This document shows positions 31,727 to 38,829 of a stretch of 42,468 nt of DNA, in pieces; position 1 is the stretch's first letter; the number at the start of each line of letters is the position of its first letter. The notes beneath the pieces were generated by a model. It searched no databases and was not told where the DNA came from. It was given only the letters and a program-made list of their open reading frames with translations. The position numbers were made by a program, and so were the translations under genes. The DNA comes from Oxalobacteraceae bacterium UBA4003 (GTDB taxonomy: Bacteria > Pseudomonadota > Gammaproteobacteria > Burkholderiales > Burkholderiaceae_D): the NCBI GenBank assembly GCA_002384815.1, contig DGBN01000015.1, positions 1-42,468 of the forward strand. The letters are read 5' to 3'.

Positions 31727-32743
31727 GTGAACATCGGCCCTTACTCCTTACCGAACAATGTATTTGTCGCTCCGATGGCGGGGGTGACCGATAGACCATT
31801 TCGCCAGTTGTGCAAGCAGCTGGGCGCAGCCTATGCGGTGTCCGAGATGGCCGCCTCCAATCCGCGTTTGTGGGCGACCGACAAATCCACGCGCCGGACC
31901 AATCACGATGGCGAAGCGGAGCCGAAGGCGGTGCAGATCGCCGGTGCAGATCCTGTGATGCTGGCTGAATGTGCAAAATTCAACGTCGACCGCGGTGCGC
32001 AAATCATTGACATCAATATGGGTTGCCCGGTCAAGAAAGTCTGCAACAGCTGGTGCGGTTCCGCCTTGCTGCAGCATGAAACGCTGGTGGCAGAGATTCT
32101 CGAAGCGGTGGTTGCCGCGGTAAATGTGCCGGTTACGCTGAAGTTTCGTACCGGCTGGGATCGCGCCCACAAGAATGCGCTGAACATCGCGCGTATCGCC
32201 GAGCAGAGCGGTATTGCCATGCTGACTCTGCATGGCCGCACGCGTGCCGACGGTTACAGCGGCGCAGCGGAATATGAAACGATAGCGGCAGTCAAGGCGG
32301 CGGTATCTATCCCGGTGGTGGCCAATGGCGATATCACGACGCCGGAGAAGGCGAGGTTCGTGCTGGAGACCACGGGTGCCGATGCGATCATGATAGGTCG
32401 CGCTGCACAGGGGCGGCCATGGATATTTCGCGAGATCGAGCATTATCTGCGCACAGGTAGTTATCTGCCGGCGCCGCTGATCTCTGAAGTACGTACTCTG
32501 ATGGATGAACATTTGCGCGCGCACTATGCTTTTTACGGCGAGTATCTGGGTGTGCGTACGGCGCGCAAACACATAGGCTGGTATGTGCGCGAGCTGATAG
32601 GCGGCGAAGTATTTCGCCAGCAGATGAACCGCCTGGAAGACTGTGAAGAGCAACTGGCGGCCGTGAATGCATTTTTTGAATTGCAACTGACGCATGGCGA
32701 ACGGTTACAATATCTTCCGACTGAAGAAAAGTTGGCCGCCTGA
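31727..32743 (+). CDS. dusB: tRNA-dihydrouridine synthase B
   Basis: This 338-residue FMN enzyme reduces uridine to dihydrouridine in the tRNA D-loop. The FMN barrel begins with VFVAPMAGVTDRPFR. The catalytic Cys lies in NSWCGSALL, and NMGCPVKKV and GRAAQGRPWIF are diagnostic for DusB. I take GTG 31727 (NIGPYSLPNN), because DusB proteins start at this point and the candidate promoter lies just upstream. A GTG at 31676 in the same frame would give 355 residues. The fis gene follows after 77 bases, the conserved dusB-fis order. Confidence 0.92.
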   Translation: MNIGPYSLPNNVFVAPMAGVTDRPFRQLCKQLGAAYAVSEMAASNPRLWATDKSTRRTNHDGEAEPKAVQIAGADPVMLAECAKFNVDRGAQIIDINMGCPVKKVCNSWCGSALLQHETLVAEILEAVVAAVNVPVTLKFRTGWDRAHKNALNIARIAEQSGIAMLTLHGRTRADGYSGAAEYETIAAVKAAVSIPVVANGDITTPEKARFVLETTGADAIMIGRAAQGRPWIFREIEHYLRTGSYLPAPLISEVRTLMDEHLRAHYAFYGEYLGVRTARKHIGWYVRELIGGEVFRQQMNRLEDCEEQLAAVNAFFELQLTHGERLQYLPTEEKLAA

Positions 32744-32820
32744 TACGGGTCTGCGCATTGTCATTGAGGTAGTGCTGCACAGGTTTCGATAAATTAAAAA
32801 ACGCGCAAGCAACCGAGCAC

Positions 32821-33054
32821 ATGAGCAAAGATAATATTCAAGACGTCGTCAAGAAAAGCCTGGAAAAATATTTCAGGGACCTGGGCGAGCAGATGCCATC
32901 GAATGTTTACGAGATGGTGGTGTTTACCGTCGAAAAACCGATACTCGAAGCGGTCATGGCGCGTGCAGAAGGCAATCAATCGCACGCCGCCGATATGCTG
33001 GGGATCAATCGCAATACCCTGCGCAAGAAGTTGCAACAGCACGACATGCTGTAA
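32821..33054 (+). CDS. fis: nucleoid protein Fis
   Basis: This 77-residue DNA-binding protein bends DNA and regulates rRNA, tRNA and many growth genes. The C-terminal helix-turn-helix is NQSHAADMLGINRNTLRKKL (about residues 54-73). The N-terminal part is shorter than in E. coli (98 residues), as in other betaproteobacteria, and lacks the long beta-hairpin arm. The Shine-Dalgarno is weak (CCGAGCAC). It is the second gene after dusB. Confidence 0.95.
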   Translation: MSKDNIQDVVKKSLEKYFRDLGEQMPSNVYEMVVFTVEKPILEAVMARAEGNQSHAADMLGINRNTLRKKLQQHDML

Positions 33055-33147
33055 GGCGCTTGCACAAATAGTTGTTGTCCTGGTTCAGGAATACGTAGTT
33101 CAGAACGTCTGCTGTAATACCTTTCTTTCTGTTATTCGCGCAGGAAG

Positions 33148-33208
33148 TAAATAAGGCAAGGGCAGCAAGCCCGCGAAGATAGACTGCCTTGCGCCTTTAC
33201 CTTATTTA
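33148..33208 (+). promoter_or_regulatory. structured leader element before purH
   Basis: TAAATAAGG (33148-33156) pairs perfectly with CCTTATTTA (33200-33208). An inner stem pairs CAAGG(G)CAG (33157-33165) with CTGCCTTG (33184-33191). An alternative pairing uses AAGGC (33153-33157) with GCCTT (33193-33197). The two outer pairings exclude each other. It could be the fis terminator, but the tail is only AATTTAG, or an attenuator in the purH leader. Confidence 0.5.
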
Positions 33209-33229
33209 ATTTAGTCCACATATCCCATC

Positions 33230-34795
33230 ATGATCAAACAAGCTCTCATTTCAGTTTCCGATAAAACAGGCGTACTCGATTTTGCACGCGCCTTGTCCGC
33301 CATGGGCGTCAATATCCTATCGACCGGCGGCACTGCAAAATTGCTGGCGGAAAACGGCATCAGTGTGACGGAAGTCGCCGACTACACCGGCTTCCCGGAA
33401 ATGCTTGATGGCCGCGTCAAGACGCTGCATCCGAAAGTGCACGGCGGCATTCTGGCACGTCGCGATTTTCCGGAGCACGTTGCCGCATTGAGCAAACACG
33501 ATATTCCTGCTATCGACATGGTGGTCGTCAATCTGTATCCATTCCAGCAAACTGTTGCACGCGCTGATTGCGCGCTGGAAGATGCCATCGAAAATATCGA
33601 TATCGGCGGCCCGGCCATGCTGCGTTCGTCCGCCAAGAATCACAAGGATGTGATCGTCATTTGCGACCCCTCCGATTACAGCCTGGTGTTGAATGAGTTG
33701 AATGCCAACAACGGTGAAGCAACGTACGAAACCAAGTTTACGCTGGCGAAAAAAGTGTTCGCGCATACCGCGCAATACGATGGTGCGATCACCAACTATT
33801 TCACTTCGCTGGGGGCAGACAAGCAACACGCAACGCGCAGTTCCTATCCGTCTACGCTGAATCTGCATTTTGAAAAAGTGCAGGAAATGCGCTATGGCGA
33901 AAACCCGCATCAGTCGGCTGCCTTCTATCGTGAAAGCAATCCGCAGGCAGGCGCATTGGCGAACTACACGCAATTGCAGGGCAAGGAGCTGTCGTACAAC
34001 AATATCGCCGATGCAGACGCTGCATGGGAATGCGTGAAGACCTTTGATGAAGCAGCATGCGTCATCATCAAGCATGCCAATCCCTGCGGCGTGGCAGTCG
34101 GCGTTACACCGTTCGAGGCTTACAGCAAGGCATTGCAAACCGATCCAACCTCAGCCTTTGGCGGCATCATTGCCTTCAATCGCGAAGTCGATGGCAATGC
34201 GGCAGAAGCTGTCGCCAAGCAATTTGTCGAAGTGCTGATTGCGCCGGCGTTTACCGAACAGGCGAAGAAAATATTCGCGGCCAAGCAAAATGTTCGCTTG
34301 CTGGAAATCCCGCTCGGCGATGCAGTCAACAATCACGACTTCAAACGCGTGGGTGGCGGCTTGCTGGTGCAATCGCCGGATGCGAAAAACGTTGCATTGT
34401 CCGAACTGAAAATTGTCAGCAAGAAGCAGCCGACACCGCAGCAATTGCAGGATCTGATGTTTGCATGGCGCGTTGCCAAGTTCGTCAAATCGAATGCGAT
34501 CGTGTTCTGTGCGAATGGCATGACGATGGGTGTGGGCGCAGGTCAGATGAGCCGTATCGATTCAGCGCGTATTGCGGCCATCAAGGCGCAAAACGCAGGT
34601 TTGTCGCTGGTCGGTACTGCCGTTGCATCGGATGCTTTCTTTCCGTTCCGCGACGGTCTGGATGTGGTGGTGGAAGCCGGTGCGACTTCGGTGATTCATC
34701 CGGGCGGTTCGATGCGTGATCAGGAAGTGGTTGATGCTGCCGATGAACACGGCATCGTGATGCTGTTGACTGGCACCCGTCATTTCCGCCATTAA
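33230..34795 (+). CDS. purH: bifunctional AICAR formyltransferase / IMP cyclohydrolase
   Basis: This 521-residue enzyme performs the last two steps of IMP synthesis. The N-terminal cyclohydrolase domain (about 1-195) has SVSDKTGVLDFARAL, STGGTAKLL and the DGRVKTLHPKVHGGIL block. The C-terminal transformylase domain has RYGENPHQSAAFY, the KHANPCGVAVG motif with the active Lys-His, and FAGGIIAFNRE-like SAFGGIIAFNREVDG. The length is standard. No Shine-Dalgarno is visible before ATG 33230. It lies 175 bases after fis behind a structured leader. Confidence 0.97.
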   Translation: MIKQALISVSDKTGVLDFARALSAMGVNILSTGGTAKLLAENGISVTEVADYTGFPEMLDGRVKTLHPKVHGGILARRDFPEHVAALSKHDIPAIDMVVVNLYPFQQTVARADCALEDAIENIDIGGPAMLRSSAKNHKDVIVICDPSDYSLVLNELNANNGEATYETKFTLAKKVFAHTAQYDGAITNYFTSLGADKQHATRSSYPSTLNLHFEKVQEMRYGENPHQSAAFYRESNPQAGALANYTQLQGKELSYNNIADADAAWECVKTFDEAACVIIKHANPCGVAVGVTPFEAYSKALQTDPTSAFGGIIAFNREVDGNAAEAVAKQFVEVLIAPAFTEQAKKIFAAKQNVRLLEIPLGDAVNNHDFKRVGGGLLVQSPDAKNVALSELKIVSKKQPTPQQLQDLMFAWRVAKFVKSNAIVFCANGMTMGVGAGQMSRIDSARIAAIKAQNAGLSLVGTAVASDAFFPFRDGLDVVVEAGATSVIHPGGSMRDQEVVDAADEHGIVMLLTGTRHFRH

Positions 34796-34855
34796 TCAAA
34801 AAGTGTGTAGCGGTTAACGTCGCATTGCTCTTAACTATCTGTCCATATATTCAAT

Positions 34856-35398
34856 ATGAAAATTCTCGGCATAGATCCCGGCTTGCGTACTACCGGTTTC
34901 GGCGTGATCGAGAAGCAGGGCAACAAGCTTAGCTACATCGCATCGGGCACCATCAAGACGCCTGATGCCGATTTGCCACAGCGTCTGAAAACCATACTTG
35001 TCAGTGTTGCGGAAGTGATCGCAACCTACAATCCTGATTGTGCGGCGATAGAAAAAGTCTTCGTCAACGTCAATCCTCAATCGACTCTCTTGCTTGGACA
35101 GGCACGCGGTGCTGCAATTTGCGCATTAGTGGGCGCTGACTTATTCGTGGCCGAGTACACGGCGCTGCAAGTTAAACAAGCGGTCGTAGGTCAAGGTAAG
35201 GCACAAAAAGCGCAGGTGCAGGATATGGTGCAACGGCTGTTGAAATTATCCGGCTTGCCCGGCACTGATGCTGCTGATGCGCTCGGCGTGGCGATCTGTC
35301 ATGCACACAGCGGCGAGGCATTGGCGGCGCTGGGTACGCTGGCGCCGGAGCTGGCGAAAAAAGGTTTGCGTGTGCGCGGGGGGCGACTGGTCGGCTAA
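34856..35398 (+). CDS. ruvC: Holliday junction endonuclease RuvC
   Basis: This 180-residue nuclease resolves Holliday junctions together with RuvAB. It has the RNase H-like fold: Asp7 in ILGIDPGLRTTGFGVIE, Glu in AAIEKVFVNVN, and the C-terminal acidic pair in GTDAADALGVAICH. It is a homodimer in the cytoplasm. It precedes ruvA by 89 bases and ruvB follows, the conserved ruvCAB order. No LexA box of the CTGT-N8-ACAG type is seen upstream, although a half-site CTGT occurs. Confidence 0.97.
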   Translation: MKILGIDPGLRTTGFGVIEKQGNKLSYIASGTIKTPDADLPQRLKTILVSVAEVIATYNPDCAAIEKVFVNVNPQSTLLLGQARGAAICALVGADLFVAEYTALQVKQAVVGQGKAQKAQVQDMVQRLLKLSGLPGTDAADALGVAICHAHSGEALAALGTLAPELAKKGLRVRGGRLVG

Positions 35399-35487
35399 TG
35401 TGTAAGCTGCACAGTGATGTTCTTCACGCAGTACAAAATACGTAATAGTACTCAAGCATTCAATTATTTCTACTCAAGGTCATTGCA

Positions 35488-36066
35488 ATGATAGGTCGTC
35501 TTTCCGGAATTCTGCTTGAAAAAAATCCGCCGCAATTGCTGGTTGATTGCAATGGCGTCGGCTATGAAGTCAATGTGCCTATGAGCACCTTCTACAATCT
35601 TCCCAGCCTGGGTGAAAAAGTCGTGTTGCTGACGCATCTGACAGTGCGCGAAGATGCGCACATTCTGTTCGGCTTCGGCGCCGCGGAAGAACGCAATGTG
35701 TTCAAGCAACTGGTCAAGATCACCGGTATAGGTGCACGTACTGCCTTGTCGATTTTGTCCGGTATGTCTGTGGCTGATTTGTCGAATGCGATCACGCTGC
35801 AGGAATCGGGACGCCTGACCAAGATTCCGGGCATAGGCAAGAAAACTGCCGAACGCCTGCTGCTGGAATTGAAGGGCAAGCTTGGTGCCGATCTGGGTGC
35901 CGCTGGTGGCGCCATCCACAGCGATGCGACATCAGACGTTCTGAATGCGCTGCTGGCGCTGGGTTATTCCGACAAGGAGGCGCTGCTGGCGATGAAGCAG
36001 GTGCCGGCTGGCAGCGGAGTTTCCGACGGCATCAAGCTGGCACTGAAGGCATTGTCGAAAGCCTGA
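35488..36066 (+). CDS. ruvA: Holliday junction DNA helicase subunit RuvA
   Basis: This 192-residue protein binds Holliday junctions and loads the RuvB motor. Domain I (OB fold) starts MIGRLSGILLEKNPPQLLVDCNG-like and ends near residue 65. The helix-hairpin-helix motifs are LVKITGIGARTALSILSG and LTKIPGIGKKTAERLLLEL. The C-terminal domain III with ALLALGYSDKEALLA contacts RuvB. A CAAGG site lies before the ATG. ruvB starts 47 bases on. Confidence 0.97.
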   Translation: MIGRLSGILLEKNPPQLLVDCNGVGYEVNVPMSTFYNLPSLGEKVVLLTHLTVREDAHILFGFGAAEERNVFKQLVKITGIGARTALSILSGMSVADLSNAITLQESGRLTKIPGIGKKTAERLLLELKGKLGADLGAAGGAIHSDATSDVLNALLALGYSDKEALLAMKQVPAGSGVSDGIKLALKALSKA

Positions 36067-36113
36067 AGTGTAGCCGTGACTAAATTCCACCGCCCTCACG
36101 CTACAATGCGACC

Positions 36114-37169
36114 ATGAGTATTCAAACCGACGATTTCAGCGAACAACGCATCATTGCCGCTACCCCCGCTTCTGCCAATGAAGAGGCGATCGAGCGCGCA
36201 CTGCGCCCCAAGCAACTTGATGAATACGTAGGCCAGGAAAAAATCCGCGGGCAGCTGGAGATATTCATTACCGCTGCGCGACAAAGACGCGAAGCACTGG
36301 ATCACACCTTGCTGTTCGGCCCGCCGGGTTTGGGTAAGACCACGCTGGCGCACATCATCGCGCGCGAAATGGGCGTCAATCTGCGTCAGACTTCCGGCCC
36401 GGTGCTGGAACGTGCCGGCGATCTGGCAGCGCTGCTGACCAACCTTGAAGCCAACGATGTCTTGTTTATCGACGAGATACATAGGCTGTCGCCAGTTGTC
36501 GAAGAGATTCTGTATCCGGCGCTGGAGGACTATCAGATCGACATCATGATAGGTGAAGGCCCGGCTGCGCGTTCTGTGCGGCTCGATCTGCAACCGTTTA
36601 CATTAGTCGGTGCCACCACGCGCGCCGGCATGTTGACGAATCCTTTGCGCGATCGTTTCGGCATTGTTGCGCGGCTGGAGTTTTACACGCCACTGGAATT
36701 GACCAGGATCGTCACACGCAGCTCGTCGCTGTTAAATGCACCTATCGACGAAGATGGCGCATTTGAGATTGCCAGGCGCAGTCGCGGTACGCCGCGTATT
36801 GCCAACCGCTTGCTGCGTCGCGTACGCGATTATGCGGAAGTCAAAGGTGATGGAAAAATCACCAAGGCAATGGCCGATGCCGCGCTCGTCATTCTGGATG
36901 TCGATCCGGTCGGCTTCGACCTGATGGATAGAAAGCTGCTGGAAGCCGTATTGTTCAAATTCAATGGCGGCCCGGTCGGCCTTGACAATCTGGCCGCGGC
37001 AATCGGCGAAGAGCGCGATACCATCGAAGATGTACTGGAACCGTATCTGATCCAGCAGGGCTTCTTGCAACGCACGCCGCGCGGCCGTATTGCGACGCCG
37101 GTGGCGTACGCACATTTCGGTGTCACGGCACCGCAAACCGGCCCTAACGGTGAATTGTGGGGTGGGTAA
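36114..37169 (+). CDS. ruvB: Holliday junction DNA helicase subunit RuvB
   Basis: This 351-residue AAA+ motor drives branch migration as a hexameric ring on each side of RuvA. Walker A is GPPGLGKTTLAHI at about residue 66, Walker B LFIDEIHRL at about 118, then sensor ATTRAGML and the arginine finger in LRDRFGIVARLEFY. The C-terminal winged helix contains QQGFLQRTPRGRIAT. The length is typical. The YaiI-family gene follows 59 bases later. Confidence 0.97.
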   Translation: MSIQTDDFSEQRIIAATPASANEEAIERALRPKQLDEYVGQEKIRGQLEIFITAARQRREALDHTLLFGPPGLGKTTLAHIIAREMGVNLRQTSGPVLERAGDLAALLTNLEANDVLFIDEIHRLSPVVEEILYPALEDYQIDIMIGEGPAARSVRLDLQPFTLVGATTRAGMLTNPLRDRFGIVARLEFYTPLELTRIVTRSSSLLNAPIDEDGAFEIARRSRGTPRIANRLLRRVRDYAEVKGDGKITKAMADAALVILDVDPVGFDLMDRKLLEAVLFKFNGGPVGLDNLAAAIGEERDTIEDVLEPYLIQQGFLQRTPRGRIATPVAYAHFGVTAPQTGPNGELWGG

Positions 37170-37228
37170 CAAGTCTTTGCTGGAACTGTGCATCGCATGC
37201 CCAGTCCCATTCCATCTGAAAGAATTCC

Positions 37229-37678
37229 ATGCAAATCTGGGTTGATGCCGACGCCTGTCCCAGTGTGATCAAGGACGTACTGTTTCGTGTCGCTGACCGG
37301 CTGGAAGTACAGGTCACGCTGGTGGCAAATAAATTATTGCGCACGCCGCCCTCGCGTTTCATCCGGGCGATCCAGGTGCCGGCCGGATTCGATGTGGCCG
37401 ACAATGAAATCGTGCGGCTGGTGCAGGAAGGCGATCTGGTCATTACTGCCGATATTCCGCTGGCCGCCGATGTGCTGGAAAAAGGCGGGTTGCCGCTGAA
37501 TCCGCGCGGCGAGTTTTACACCAAAGACAATATTCAGCAGCAACTGACGATGCGTAGCTTCATGGATGAATTGCGCAGCAGTGGCGTCGATACCGGCGGC
37601 CCGGCTGCATTCAGCCAGAGTGACACGCGCAGCTTTGCAAACCAGCTGGATCGTTTTCTGACCCGAATCGGGAAATAG
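37229..37678 (+). CDS. YaiI/YqxD family protein (UPF0178, DUF188)
   Basis: This 149-residue protein belongs to the DUF188 family, which has a PIN-like fold. The N-terminal motif IWVDADACPSVIKDVLFR and the DLVITADIPLA block carry the conserved acidic residues. GFDVADNEIVRL is a further family signature. No enzyme activity is firmly known; a nuclease-like role is suggested by the fold. It has no signal peptide. It lies after ruvB and could be co-transcribed. Ribosome site GAAAGAA is moderate. Confidence 0.9.
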   Translation: MQIWVDADACPSVIKDVLFRVADRLEVQVTLVANKLLRTPPSRFIRAIQVPAGFDVADNEIVRLVQEGDLVITADIPLAADVLEKGGLPLNPRGEFYTKDNIQQQLTMRSFMDELRSSGVDTGGPAAFSQSDTRSFANQLDRFLTRIGK

Positions 37679-37856
37679 TTGCCGCGCTTCACCTGAAATG
37701 GGATGTGGTTTCTAGCGGCATTTTCCATGTCCGGGCAGGCATTTCCGGTAATTGAATCTTTCTGGGTTTGCATCTTTGCAGGATGTGAACCTTATGTAAG
37801 AATGTTGCGTCGAAGACAATTCGTTTTCTTCATTTATTTCTCTGCGCGAGCCACCC

Positions 37857-38699
37857 ATGTTGATGTCTACCCAAGCCAACCGCTACGCGCACCAGTTACT
37901 GGCCGCCCGAGCGGATTCACAGCAAATTCCCTGTATCAGCAAGGAAACCTCCTTGTCGATTGCCGACGGCTACGACATTGCCAAATGCATAGTCGATATT
38001 CGCACTGCACAGGGTGAAACGCCGATCGGTCGCAAGATCGGTTTTACCAATCGAAAAATCTGGCCGAGGTATGGCGAGCGCGAACCCATCAAGGCGCCGA
38101 TCTGGGCGCACATCTATGATGACACCGTGCGTTATGCCGATAACAATCAGGGCATGCAAGGTCTGGCAGGAGCAGTGCAGCCGCGCATCGAGCCGGAGAT
38201 CGTGTTCAAACTGAGTCGGGCACCGAAGAAAAATGCGACGCTGGACGATATCGCCGATTGCATAGAGTGGATGGCGCATGGCTTTGAGCTGGTTGCCTGT
38301 CCGTTTCCCGGCTGGAAATTTGAAGCGGCCGATGCCGTTGCCGCTTTTGGCTTTCACGGCAGCCTGATCGTCGGCGAGCCGCACATGCTGTCAGCGGCGA
38401 CGCGACGCAATCTGGCGGACATCCTGACCGCGGCCAGCGTTTCCCTGTCGTACAGCGAAGGTGCAGAATTCACTTTGCATGGCGCGGGTTACGGCAGCAA
38501 TGTACTGGATAGTCCGCTGCATGCGCTGTTGAACCTGCATGAAACCCTGAAGACGCAACCGCAGTTTGCTCCCTTGGTAGCAGGTGAAATCATTGCCACC
38601 GGCACACTGACGGATGCGTATCCGGTCAAGCCGGGGCAAACCTGGTCGACTGCTTTTTCCGGCGTTGCCTTGCCTGGAATGACGCTCTCGTTTGTGTAG
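37857..38699 (+). CDS. 2-keto-4-pentenoate hydratase-like protein (FAH superfamily)
   Basis: This 280-residue protein is of the MhpD/hydratase-decarboxylase branch of the fumarylacetoacetate hydrolase superfamily. Metal-binding acids lie in PRIEPEIVFKL (two Glu) and HGFELVAC (third Glu). IGRKIGFTNRKIW and GSNVLDSPLHALLNL are typical of the family. Such enzymes add water to 2-hydroxypenta-2,4-dienoate in aromatic meta-cleavage. No other meta-pathway gene lies nearby, so the substrate is uncertain. ATG 37857 and ATG 37863 are both possible starts; neither has a strong ribosome site. A strong terminator follows. Confidence 0.85.
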   Translation: MLMSTQANRYAHQLLAARADSQQIPCISKETSLSIADGYDIAKCIVDIRTAQGETPIGRKIGFTNRKIWPRYGEREPIKAPIWAHIYDDTVRYADNNQGMQGLAGAVQPRIEPEIVFKLSRAPKKNATLDDIADCIEWMAHGFELVACPFPGWKFEAADAVAAFGFHGSLIVGEPHMLSAATRRNLADILTAASVSLSYSEGAEFTLHGAGYGSNVLDSPLHALLNLHETLKTQPQFAPLVAGEIIATGTLTDAYPVKPGQTWSTAFSGVALPGMTLSFV

Positions 38700-38751
38700 C
38701 GTGTGTGGATGACGGTTGAGATGTCGCCGATCATTCAGCACTCAGAACCAT

Positions 38752-38790
38752 AAAAAACGCCTGACTTTTTGATGAAGTCAGGCGTTTTTT
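38752..38790. terminator. bidirectional terminator between hydratase gene and valS
   Basis: AAAAAACGCCTGACTT (38752-38767) pairs perfectly with AAGTCAGGCGTTTTTT (38775-38790) over a 7-base loop. T-runs occur on both strands, so it ends both convergent genes. Confidence 0.92.
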
Positions 38791-38829
38791 CTGGCAGGTT
38801 AAATTGGCCTGCAAGGTGCGGCTTGTGCG

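Noticed and set aside
34800..34856. LexA (SOS) box before ruvC
   Set aside because: CTGT is present but the matching ACAG eight bases later is missing.
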